A stretch of 64,000 nucleotides of DNA from Cucumis sativus (taxonomy: Eukaryota > Streptophyta > Magnoliopsida > Cucurbitales > Cucurbitaceae). Where the stretch lies: contig NC_026655.2 in NCBI RefSeq assembly GCF_000004075.3, forward strand, positions 4,278,001 to 4,342,000, written 5' to 3'. The notes under the pieces are model-generated. The model ran no database searches. It worked only from the letters and a program-made list of their open reading frames with translations, and was not told where the DNA came from. This document shows, in pieces, positions 55,151 through 64,000 of the stretch; within the stretch, counting starts at the first letter, position 1; each line of letters opens with the position of its first letter. A program made the translations under genes and the position numbers.

Positions 55151-55409
55151 CTGAATATGAATTATCTAAGTCAATGGTTATTCCAAAAGTAAACTTGAAT
55201 TGAGAGTGTGAAAATATGTACATATTATTCTTACATTTTGTATCTATATATATATATATTTATTAGGAGCCAATTTAACAATTTGAGTAGTTGAGCCTAT
55301 TATTGTTGACATTTAGTTATAGTAAAAACCCAATGGTCTATATATAATTTAATTAAACTATATTTAACAAACATAGAATCACATTTGAATGGAAGCTTAA
55401 AATGTAATA

Positions 55410-56285
55410 AATGTAATAGAAGAGTTGAATGTCTTTATCTTAGTGAAACTATCAATACAACCATACAATAATGATGTGTATTCTGATGCTATTTAAAATA
55501 TTTTTTGATTAAGGGCTGGGATTCCGTACTTGTAAATTGTTGGAATTTGATTGAAAATGTACGAATATTACAAATTGTATTATAGTGTATATATATTAAA
55601 GTGTCAGCTATTTTTTTCTATATGGGTGTCAATATTATAAATTCAAAATTGTCATTGTCGGCTACATTACTGTCATTCAAATGGTTCGTGTAATGGCGGA
55701 GTGGCAAAGAGAACAGGAAAAAATTGTAGTAATAAAGTAATTTGCAACAGAAAAAACATGTCGTAATATATGGATTTGTGACAATTATTAATTGTTGTGA
55801 ATACCAAAACAATGACAGTTCTTTTTACAAAATTAATTGTCACGATTGTCCTATCTTTGACAGAAAAAAAATGTCGTCAATAGCAAAACAATGACATTTC
55901 TTTTAAAAAAAACTGTCGCGATTGACATATCTGTGACATTTAAAACATGTCACAATAAACGAATTCGCGACATTTATTTAACTGTCGTTAATACATAAAT
56001 GATGATAATTATTTATTGTCATAAAATAAAATATGACAGTTATTTGATGTCGTAGAATGCTAACTAACGACATTTATTTTATGTCATGAAATAAGTTATT
56101 GCGATAGTTTTTGAAAACTGTTATGGAAGGACTTTCCATGACTCCCGCTTTTATGACTGAAAATAATTGTCATGGATTTTGTTCGCGACAGTAAATAACT
56201 GTCGTCGTAGACCATTTTTCCACTAGTGAATGTAATAGAAGAGTTGAATGTCTTATCTTAGTGAGACTATAAATACAACATACAT
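55410..56285. repeat. ~57-bp direct duplication flanking a CACTA-type fragment
   Basis: 'aatgtaatagaagagttgaa' + 'tgtctttatcttagtgaaac' + 'tatcaatacaaccata' at 55410-55465 recurs with few changes at 56229-56283 (tgtcttatcttagtgagact ataaatacaacata). The two copies bracket the CACTA-type sequence. The right copy starts directly at the element's terminal base. Confidence 0.85.
55630..56228 (-). mobile_element. CACTA-type transposon end with subterminal repeats, left end missing
   Basis: Read on the minus strand from 56228, the sequence begins CACTAGTGGAAAAATGG, a standard plant CACTA (En/Spm) terminus. Inside lie many short direct and inverted units built on TGTCG/CGACA and TGTCA/TGACA, for example CGACAGT-aaata-ACTGTCG at 56186-56204, in both orientations to about 55640. 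Dense subterminal repeats are where CACTA transposase binds (family knowledge). No matching CACTA terminus is found at the left, and there is no transposase frame, so it is a non-autonomous or truncated copy. Confidence 0.75.
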
Positions 56286-56689
56286 TAGAGATGACAAAAC
56301 GAGGATAAGACAGAAGGACACTTCCTATCTCTTTCTCGTTGTCCCATTCATTGTTTTGGAGAGTCAAGTTCGAGATTGGAAAATCCCCATTCGGGACCAT
56401 GTTCCTAGCTACACGAAAAAATCTCTCTCTTTTTTAATTATTATTTTATTAAAAATAAATAACAAATATTTTAACTTTTTTTACATAAAATTTAATAAAA
56501 TATATAAGTTTATTCAATTATTAAATTAAATTAAATAAAAAAAAAACGACTACCAAAACAATAGCTACTACTATTTTATAATTAAGTAGAGAACCCCGTT
56601 CGGTGACAGGGTACTCGTTCTTGGTTTAAGATACTATTAATTTTGACACAAACGTCATGGTTTCAATTTTACATAAATGTTAAAAAAAT

Positions 56690-56880
56690 AATAATAAAAC
56701 AAGTAAATTTGACAAAATATTTACAACATATAGCAAAATTTCATATTATATCAATAATAAACATTGATAGACACTGATATGCTTCTACTAGTGACATTGA
56801 TATAAATCTATCAGTTTCTATCATTGATAGAATCTAAAATTTTATTATAGCTTATAAATATTTTAATTTATCTATTTGAT
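56690..56880. mobile_element. TGATAGA-type MITE, subfamily B
   Basis: 'gtaaatttgacaaaatattt' + 'acaacatatagcaaaatttc' at the left; 'aaacattgatagacactgat' and 'tctatcattgatagaatcta' in the centre; 'aaaattttattatagcttat' + 'aaatattttaattta' at the right. The ends are complementary. Best-preserved member of this subfamily in the window. Confidence 0.6.
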
Positions 56881-58374
56881 TAAAAGAAAAAGAGAGTGTA
56901 ATTTGTCATATAACAAGTTGTGCCGGACAATTTAATAACAAATGGAGTAGTTAAAAGAAAAACTGCATTAGATGACAAAAATTTAGAAAAAAACCGTTTA
57001 TAACATATATATTTTTTTGCATGTTACAAATTTAGCAAACACGACGATAATTATATAATAATTTACTTTAAAATTTTAAATTTGTATAATTTTGAAAATA
57101 TAATGAACTCTATTATCATGAATTTCTCACGATTTTGTATGCAAACTAGCATAGTTAAAAGTACTTTCATATAGAAAAGAAAAAGAAAGCACTCCTTGAC
57201 TCCCGCCGTTATCATAGGAAATTTTGGGAGCTTTATGTACATAAAATGTGTAATTGAAATAATGATAATACTTTGGTTCATTCATACCTCATATATATTA
57301 GCTAATTTTTACCTATTAATTAAACTAGTTTATGTATATATATATATAATTTAAAATTAAAATTGGCCAAATACTATCATTTTTTTATTCGAGTTGATTT
57401 TTTTTTGTTTAAAATAAAGGTAGCAATAAAAGTTTATGGAAGTCTTAAGTATCATTTTCATTTGTTTATGACATGAAAGAAATCAATGTCCTATGACAAC
57501 AAAGAAACTTCTTAGAAATTTCTCAAAGTTAATTTTAGACTAACACAAAACTCAAAGTGATTAGCAAGTTGTTAGAACAATAATTTACTTAACTCCTTTT
57601 TTTTCCTTTTAAAATGGTGAGTAGTTATTTTCTCACTAACCACACTATTAAAGCTTTGAAATTATGATTTTCTAATTTGAATACCAATAGGGGAGAAAAT
57701 TAAATCTCCCCTCTCTCTTCCTTAATTTTTGTGTATCATAATAGAACAATTATTCATCTAAATTAGGATAGTAACATTGTCATGGAAATTAAATGTTGAA
57801 GGGTCGTCCATCTTGTGAAAATATTGAATGCATAAATTATTCATCTAAAGGACAATGAGGTTGAGTTATGAAAATTAAATGTTGAGGGTTCAATTTTATG
57901 AAAATATTGAAAAAGAATGTTAATATGGATGAATATTTTCTAAAAAAATTATAAAGAGAAATTAAAGTTAACTAATACCTTAATTACTTATATTATATTA
58001 TTTAAAACTTTTATTTTATTTTATTTTATTTTTAAGTTTATAATATATAGAGAAATAACGTGCATCGACTGACGTTCAAATTTATGGAAACGTGAAAATA
58101 TGGTTGAAAATTTGGATGTACACTATGAAAATTTAATACCATATTAAAATTTATTATTATAAATAATTTTAGTAGGTTAACAATCTACTACATGCATGCA
58201 AAAATGTATTTAACTTATGGTATATTGATATGATTTTCATGTGAATCTCTCAGCGATTTGACCTCAAAATAGCTTTTTTAGATAATTAACTTATGGAATA
58301 AGTTGGTTTAGAACTATAAAATGATTGAAACAACTTGAAAAGTCATCTACTGAATCACACTACGTTGTTAGGAT

Positions 58375-58760
58375 ACAGCTGACCAACTATAGCAAACCGC
58401 CAGCTCCAGCCACCACCCTCCTCCGACTCCGATTACTATTTTTCCGGCTAACTCCGACCTCTACCCACCGCCTCTGCCCACTACTACACCGTTGGGTCAA
58501 AACTCTGATCACCCACCACCTCTACTTCTATTATTTTTTCTTATTTCTCGAAACCCACACAATCTATTTCTCAACTATTGAGATACTACGACTATGGACG
58601 TCTCAACCCCTATCAACTCACCATTATGTGCGTTAAGAATGTGGACTCAAAATGATGCAACAGATCAGTCTTATGGTTTTTCAGCAGGACAACGTAACGT
58701 CGCGTTGCTGGACATGCAACATCCCATGCAACATTTGGCACAAACGTACACATAATAAAG
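58375..58760 (+). other. C-rich, possibly decayed coding patch
   Basis: Composition switches to C-rich (ccgccagctccagccaccac ..., ctctacccaccgcctctgcc). One frame reads PANSDLYPPPLPTTTPLG then QNSDHPPPLLLL; a later frame reads MDVSTPINSPLCALRMW then QRNVALLDMQHPMQHLAQ before stops. It resembles plant exon composition but matches no family I recognise. Possibly a dead retrocopy or gene fragment. Confidence 0.3.
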
Positions 58761-59639
58761 AACGCTGCTATTGTTGTACTTATCTTTCTTCTTGTTGTTC
58801 TTGACTGATATTGTTTCAGTTAGTTCTTTACAAATTATGAGTATGACGACCAACCAATTTCCATTAAAATGGAACATTGGTTATGTAAACTCTTGGAATC
58901 TTTGGTCCGGCACGAGGAGAGAGAGAGAAGCTAAGTATTTATACATCATTTTCCATGCATCTCGGAGAAACAAACATACTTTTACTTTAAAGAAAGACCC
59001 ACCATTGATTTTAAAATTTGAAAAAGCCAATTAATGGATAACCATATGAGAAACACACAGCTTCCAAAGTAGGTGGAACAGTTAAAATAATTTGAAAAAT
59101 AGACAAGAGCTGCCGACTGAAAAGGATAAGTTGGTTCGAAATCTCTACCGAAATGTGAATGGAAGAAAAACCCTGTCCAAATCCTAATTTTGTTGATAGA
59201 AACTTCAAAGATAATTTAGACAGAAGATGTAAAAATGGAGACTTGAATCATATTCATATATATATATATATTAAACCCAACGAAAAAAAGAAACATAAAA
59301 TAAAGAACTAATAAACAGTCATAATCTTTCCAATAAGGAAACAATAAAATCTTTCCAAACATTAGCACTGTTTTTGAAGATTTTTCGAACGATAAAGGAT
59401 ATTACATGTGAGGTTTTTTTTATCAAACTATAGAATTAAACTCTTACTTTAGGGAATAAATTTGGAATTTAATATAAAATGGAAGTCTTGTTGGTAAGTA
59501 AAACTAGTTTTATGATTTATAAATATATAGTATTGGAGTCATTACTTAAACAAATTTTAAAATTAGAATTTAATTTTTGAAGCTATCACTAAACATATAT
59601 TTGAAACCGATAAATCCACAGTCCTACCATGTAAAATGC

Positions 59640-60065
59640 TAAAATTACCCCGTTAACATGCGATAAATCGGCTACACGTGCTCAATACACGATCGTGTAG
59701 ATTTTGATATAAGATCTCGGGTGCATACCATGTCCTGAGATGCTCCAGAATGAAAGAATACGATTGTGCTCTCGGCTGGAATAAGTTCGAGATAGCTTTG
59801 AGATCTTTCAAATTTTCTTTTTTACCTTCAATCTCGGTCGAACTCGAGCCCAAGATTGCCCGAGAATCCTTAAATATCATTCTTTGTTCCCAGTCTCTCT
59901 CGAGAACTTCCATACTTGGCACGAGTTTCCTAAACAACCACTAGCAATGTCATTCAAACTCGGTCAAGAAAGCTTCGAGACATGCTCCAGAATGAAAGAC
60001 TTCTGCATTTAGTTATTCACTCTCGGATTTTAATTGCACCGAGATGATCCGAGATCAATAAATCG
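59640..60065. repeat. CTCG-rich repetitive patch
   Basis: TCTCGG/CTCGAG/CCGAGA-type words occur roughly every 20-40 bp in both orientations. 'atgctccagaatgaaaga' is present twice (59740 and 59982). The style resembles subterminal repeats of a DNA transposon but no terminal repeats were found. Confidence 0.5.
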
Positions 60066-60264
60066 CAAGGACATATATGAAATTTATGAAAAAGTGATCA
60101 CATACAATGTACTTTTCTTATTTAATTATACGGTCGGGCCGTAAATATTTTTAGGTTTGTCACATTTATGTAAATTACTAAAAGAAATGAAGACTAGATT
60201 AGATATAAGAGGTCCTTGCAAAAATATAAAAAAAATTTATGATAATAGGATCCATATGCATATT

Positions 60265-60404
60265 CGCTAGCTATATGCTTAACACATGCAAGTCGAACGT
60301 AGTTTTCGGGGAGCTAGGTAGAAGGAAAAAAGGCTCCTAGCTTTGTCTCGCCTTTCCTTGTGGGAACAATTGAGAACAAAGTGGCGAACGGGTGCGTAAC
60401 GCGT
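60265..60404 (+). pseudogene. rrn18 (fragment): Nuclear fragment of mitochondrial 18S rRNA (NUMT)
   Basis: 'cgctagctatatgcttaaca' + 'catgcaagtcgaacg' and, at the end, 'gtggcgaacgggtgcgtaac' + 'gcg' are the 5' part of small-subunit rRNA. The middle ('ttttcggggagct', 'ggctcctagctttgtctcgc', 'tgggaacaattgagaacaa') fits plant mitochondrial rrn18 rather than plastid 16S. Point changes and a small deletion relative to rrn18 (from memory) show it is a dead nuclear copy. Only about 140 bp are present. Confidence 0.88.
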
Positions 60405-61741
60405 ACTACATTTTCTAAATTGCAAAAGTAGCAGATAACTCTATAATTATCATTTGATAGCCCTTCGGTAGCCTTATGATTACCGTTAGATATCCATTTG
60501 ATATCACTAATTTTGCAATATTCATGACCTGTTTTTTTTCTAACTATTTTTATCATTTAATGAAATTTTCTTTAACATTAATTAGGTGGCTGCTTGACCT
60601 CTTCTTGTTTAAAACAAAAATAGATTGGAAATTGTGAATATCCATAAACTTCTTAGACTTTTCTCAATGGGAAAATTTTGAAGAAAAAAAAAAAAAAGTG
60701 AAATCCCAAACCATAAATCTTTAGATGAGAAATTGTATCATATGACAAATTTTTAAGAAAAAAATAGCTCGTAACACTCTTTTTTACATATTGTAAATAT
60801 GAAGTAATTAATAATATAAGATGCCAGAAAGGTATCCACTTGTAAATTTAGTATTTTTACCATTTAAAATCTATAGTGGCATCGACCTTATAATTATCAT
60901 AAATGTAGTCGTTACCTCCTCCTCTCTCTTTCATTCTTGTTCCTATTTACAAGTTTTTGAAACAACCCATCGCGCGCCGCATATTTTCTAAACCATGACC
61001 CACTTTCATTTAAAGCACAATAAATTAGAATGCTACCTATTTTAAAGATTATCTATAACTACAATAACTAATCTCTCGTTAGAGTAAAATACAATTTAAA
61101 AAATTTGCACAATTGCACAATTTTCTTAACCAAACTAAAACAGTTCAGGCACAAACACACATACTATTATAACCAAAACTAAAACAAATCTCCACCCAAA
61201 CCCACAAACTATTTGATCTTTTAACTACAACTATAATAAATTACTTCTTCCCTCGAACACTCTTAAAGAATTGTCCAAAAGAAGTACAAATGGATTGAGG
61301 GTATAGGGTGATACCAATTATCTTATAATTAAAGTAGCATAGGATTCTTTTGCATTACTTTGAAGTATAGGTAGGCAAAATTTGAAAGCAAGTTTAGGTT
61401 TAAATTTTGGTTGGAGGGAAAGAGAGGAAGATGAGAATAAAGTATTTAAAAGGATGAAATTAGTATTGATTGGGATTATTGTGTATCATTTTCGCAAAAA
61501 ATCAAATTAGTGGAGTTTATAATATAGAGTATCTAAATATATAATATTCAAACATAGTAATTTACACAATATAATATAAAAAAAAAACAAAATAATTCAA
61601 CAAATGGCACTATTTTATAAAGAAAAATGTCCAGTCATAGACCTTTACCTTCAGCAATATCTCAGAATTTTCTAAGAAAATGCTAAGCAATTTAATATTC
61701 TTCTGCACCGCTCCTTTTCTTTTTTTAATGGCCATAAATTC
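60405..61741. other. Intergenic region upstream of the CBP60 gene
   Basis: About 1.3 kb, AT-rich, with no element or gene recognised. A GAGAGGAAGA purine tract lies near 61420. Confidence 0.5.
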
Positions 61742-61749
61742 TATAAATA
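61742..61749 (+). promoter_or_regulatory. TATA box of the CBP60 gene
   Basis: TATAAATA 65 bp before the CBP60 start codon. With a usual 30-bp offset the leader would be only about 30 nt long. Confidence 0.65.
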
Positions 61750-61806
61750 CTACCTATGCCCTAATCCAGTAAAGCCAATGCAACTCTTCTTCCTTCAACA
61801 ATTAGA

Positions 61807-63648
61807 ATGTCATCAAAAAGACCCTTCACCGAAATTGATTCATGTACCGATCAGCAGATTCAGACGAAACGACCTCGCCAGTCGTTTGCCTCGTATGTAT
61901 TTTTTTCTTAAAGATTCATCAATGCTGCTGCACAAACATCAGTTTTTTTTTTTTTTTTTTTAAAAGATTCTGGATCATTGATTTTATTTATCTTCTAATT
62001 TCCTCAGGATCATTGGGGAAGTTGTAATGGTGAATTCCTTAAGACATTTATCAAAAGCACTGGAACCATTACTCAGACGTGTGGTATGAAATTTCATTTA
62101 ATTTAATTGGATTTTTTTCTTCTTTTTTTGTGTTTATTAAGTTGGGGGGTTTTGGTTTAATTCGTTAGATTTTTTTTTTTTTAATCAAACAGGTGAATGA
62201 AGAAGTCGACCGGTGTTTGATTCGTTATTCAAGATCATTAACCAGAGCATCTTCTTTAAAGATACAACCCTTAGAACCATCTAGTTTTCAGTTATATTTT
62301 GTGAATAATCTTCCCTCTACTATTTTTACTGGGAGTAAAATTACCGACGTTGAGAGTCGACCACTCAGAATCGCTATCGAAGTAGGTGGTGAAGATCCGT
62401 CGTTGCTGCCTATTTCAGCGTTGTTGAAAATTGAAATCGTTGTTTTGGATGGGGAATTTGCGTCGGGAGATCGGGAGGATTGGACGGCTGAGGAATTTAA
62501 TGCTAGCATTGTTAAGGAAAGATCTGGAAAGAGGCCACTGCTTCACGGCGAAATGAATGTAGTTCTTAGGCACTGTGCTGCGACGATTGGGGATCTTGAA
62601 TTCACCGATAACTCAAGTTGGATAAGGAGCAGAAAGTTTCGGTTGGGAGCCCGAATTGTTTCCGGTTCGGACCGAGATAAATTCCCCCGCATTAGGGAAG
62701 CCATAACCGAACCTTTCGTGGTTAAAGATCATCGTGGTGAATGTAAGCATTTGCATTCTTCTTCCCCAATACTTCAAATATTTTATTTCCTAATACTCCA
62801 AAGTCCAAACATTAAAATATTTTCGTTTTTGATGGTTCAAGTGTACAAGAAGCATTACCCTCCAATGTTGAATGATGAAGTATGGCGACTGGAAAAGATT
62901 GGGAAAGAAGGAGTGTTTCACAAAAAATTAAGCAATTACAATATCAAAACAGTTCAAGAATTTTTACAGCTTTACACTATTGATCCACAAAAACTAAGAA
63001 CGGTACTATTCTCATCTTATCCCTATACAAACAAATTTGGATAAGTGGACGAAAATTCAATAAAGAATACTTATGTGGGTGCAGATTTTAGGGGTAGCAA
63101 TGTCTGAAAAGATGTGGGATGCAACAGTAAAACATGCAAAAACTTGTGAATCAGGAAGCAAGCTCTACATGTTCCGTGGACCCAATTTCTTGCTGTTTTT
63201 GAACCCAATTTGTGAAGTTGTTAGAGCCATGATTGGAGAACAAATATATTCGTCTCGAGACCTCCACAATATCCCCCAGGATTACTTGAAGAATTTGAGG
63301 AGACAAGCATTTGATAACTGGGCTTCCCTACAAGACTTTGAAGGAAACTTGAGAGAATCATTGTCATTAACACAAGGTAAATTTAAAATTTGATTGACTT
63401 TGGTAATTCTTAAAAACAATTCGAGATCATGAAAGGGAACAACTGATATATATATATATATATTTTTTTTGAATTTATTGATGATAGGCAATGAAGGCAG
63501 TGAGTTTCTAGTTGGGAAATCTTTGCTTCAAAGTAGCTATGAGTTTCTAAGTGGGCAACTCGAATGCCAAGATTGGGATTCCAATTCCGAAAATCAGTTT
63601 AATATCTCTGCAAGAATCGAAGGGAATTTTCACTGTAATTTTGGATAG
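61807..63648 (+). CDS. CALMODULIN-BINDING PROTEIN 60 (CBP60) family protein, short form
   Basis: Plant-specific nuclear regulator family; members such as CBP60g and SARD1 control salicylate-mediated immunity and CBP60a represses it (established knowledge). Six exons: 61807-61892, 62008-62083, 62193-62742, 62842-63002, 63085-63376 and 63488-63648, phases consistent, 441 residues. The N-terminus has a basic KRPR patch, then ALEPLLRRVVNEEVDRCL and the family core: LQLYF-like FQLYFVNNLPSTIFTG, KFRLGARIVSGS, ITEPFVVKDHRGE, KKHYPPMLNDEVWRLEKIGK, GVAMSEKMWDATVKHAKTC and LYMFRGPNFLLFLNPICE. After the core only about 55 residues remain (NEGSEFLVGKSLLQSS ...). The long C-terminal tail with the calmodulin-binding Trp/Lys helix of typical CBP60a-f is missing. 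The length is close to SARD1, but the core looks more like CBP60a-d. Confidence 0.92.
63449..63463. repeat. (AT)n microsatellite in the last CBP60 intron
   Basis: A short AT run followed by a T tract, just before the acceptor of exon 6. Confidence 0.6.
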
Positions 63649-64000
63649 TTTGTTCTTATCATCACAATTAAATAGCTGCTCTTGTATTATCAGTTATCCA
63701 CCAATTTTCACCTCCAGACTACTACTATTCCTATGGTCAATAAAATTCAGTTTGTTTCCAAATTTGTTTAACACTCTTGGGCGTTGAATGAAATGCCAAA
63801 TTGAGTGATTTTCCTCTCTGCTTCTCATTCTCTCTCACATTAAGTTTCAATTGACTTTAACTATGAATAAAACCATTGACTTGTAAAAATATGAATGTGT
63901 ATCATTGTGCGTATGAAATGGGGCTTTCCTTTTTATTTGACCTTACGTCTCATGCCAGCGGATTTGTACGACTTCACTATCAACAACCGTGAGCTATTGG
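63649..64000. other. CBP60 3' flank
   Basis: 350 bp after the stop codon. AATAAA-like signals occur at 63698 and 63866. No further gene before the window ends. Confidence 0.5.

Larger units (their letters stand above)
51204..55409. other. Gene desert, AT-rich, with MITE relics
   Basis: About 4.2 kb. Content: an (AT)10 tract at 52082, a subfamily-B relic at 54160-54250, a subfamily-A relic at 54995-55150, and otherwise AT-rich DNA. The longest open stretch (53540-54004) has no ATG start and a composition like random AT-rich sequence. No gene recognised. Confidence 0.5.
56286..60264. other. Gene-poor region with one MITE, a C-rich patch and a CTCG-rich patch
   Basis: About 4 kb. It contains a TGATAGA element (56690-56880), a C-rich stretch at 58375-58620 that could be a decayed exon, and a CTCG-rich patch at 59640-60065. 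No intact gene recognised. Confidence 0.5.

Noticed and set aside
60265-60404. Bacterial contamination suggested by the 16S-like sequence
   Set aside because: The internal segment fits plant mitochondrial rrn18 and both flanks are typical plant nuclear DNA.

Overview
This window is nuclear DNA from a flowering plant. It shows AT-rich intergenic DNA, GT-AG introns, intron-rich conserved plant genes, an initiator tRNA-Met gene, plastid- and mitochondrion-derived scraps, and many small inverted-repeat elements. The dispersed short repeats with TGATAGA palindromes and the protein sequences look cucurbit-like (cucumber, melon or gourd), but the family assignment is an inference. I rebuilt each multi-exon gene by hand from splice sites, reading phase and family similarity.

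Layout, left to right. 1-1110: 5' part of a BEE3-type bHLH gene on the minus strand, running off the left edge. 1.1-9.2 kb: gene desert with a retrotransposon primer-binding-site relic and a foldback MITE. 9.2-10.3 kb: subgroup-20 R2R3-MYB gene. 10.3-14.4 kb: MITE-rich gap. 14.4-16.8 kb: ribosomal protein eS7 with a typical site II/telo-box promoter. 17.4-21.5 kb (minus): receptor-like cytoplasmic kinase of the CRK lineage. 22.2-28.4 kb: AMSH1-type deubiquitinase with 14 coding exons. 32.5-33.3 kb: DUF1645 protein. 34.6-35.6 kb: uncharacterised 329-residue protein. 36.25 kb: tRNA-iMet. 36.7-39.7 kb: intronless AP-3 delta adaptin. 40.6-46.7 kb: two tandem GT14/BC10-like glycosyltransferases. 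46.7-61.8 kb: gene-poor, repeat-rich tract with a decayed gypsy gag, a rearranged plastid insertion, a CACTA-type element end, TGATAGA MITEs and a mitochondrial 18S rRNA fragment. 61.8-63.65 kb: short CBP60 gene.

There is no operon-like logic; each gene is a separate transcription unit. AMSH1 (endosomal ubiquitin removal) and AP-3 delta (vacuolar sorting) both act in endomembrane traffic. Together with eS7 they match, from memory, a neighbourhood on Arabidopsis chromosome 1 (At1g48760, At1g48790, At1g48830), which suggests an old conserved block rather than functional clustering.

I found no convincing new multi-gene system. The most useful observations are: a CBP60 lacking the usual C-terminal calmodulin-binding region; a possible dual-acylation N-terminus on the kinase; a weak splice donor in AMSH1 that family alignment favours; organelle DNA insertions with internal rearrangement; a CACTA-type end flanked by a ~57-bp direct duplication; and at least two families of small palindromic elements.
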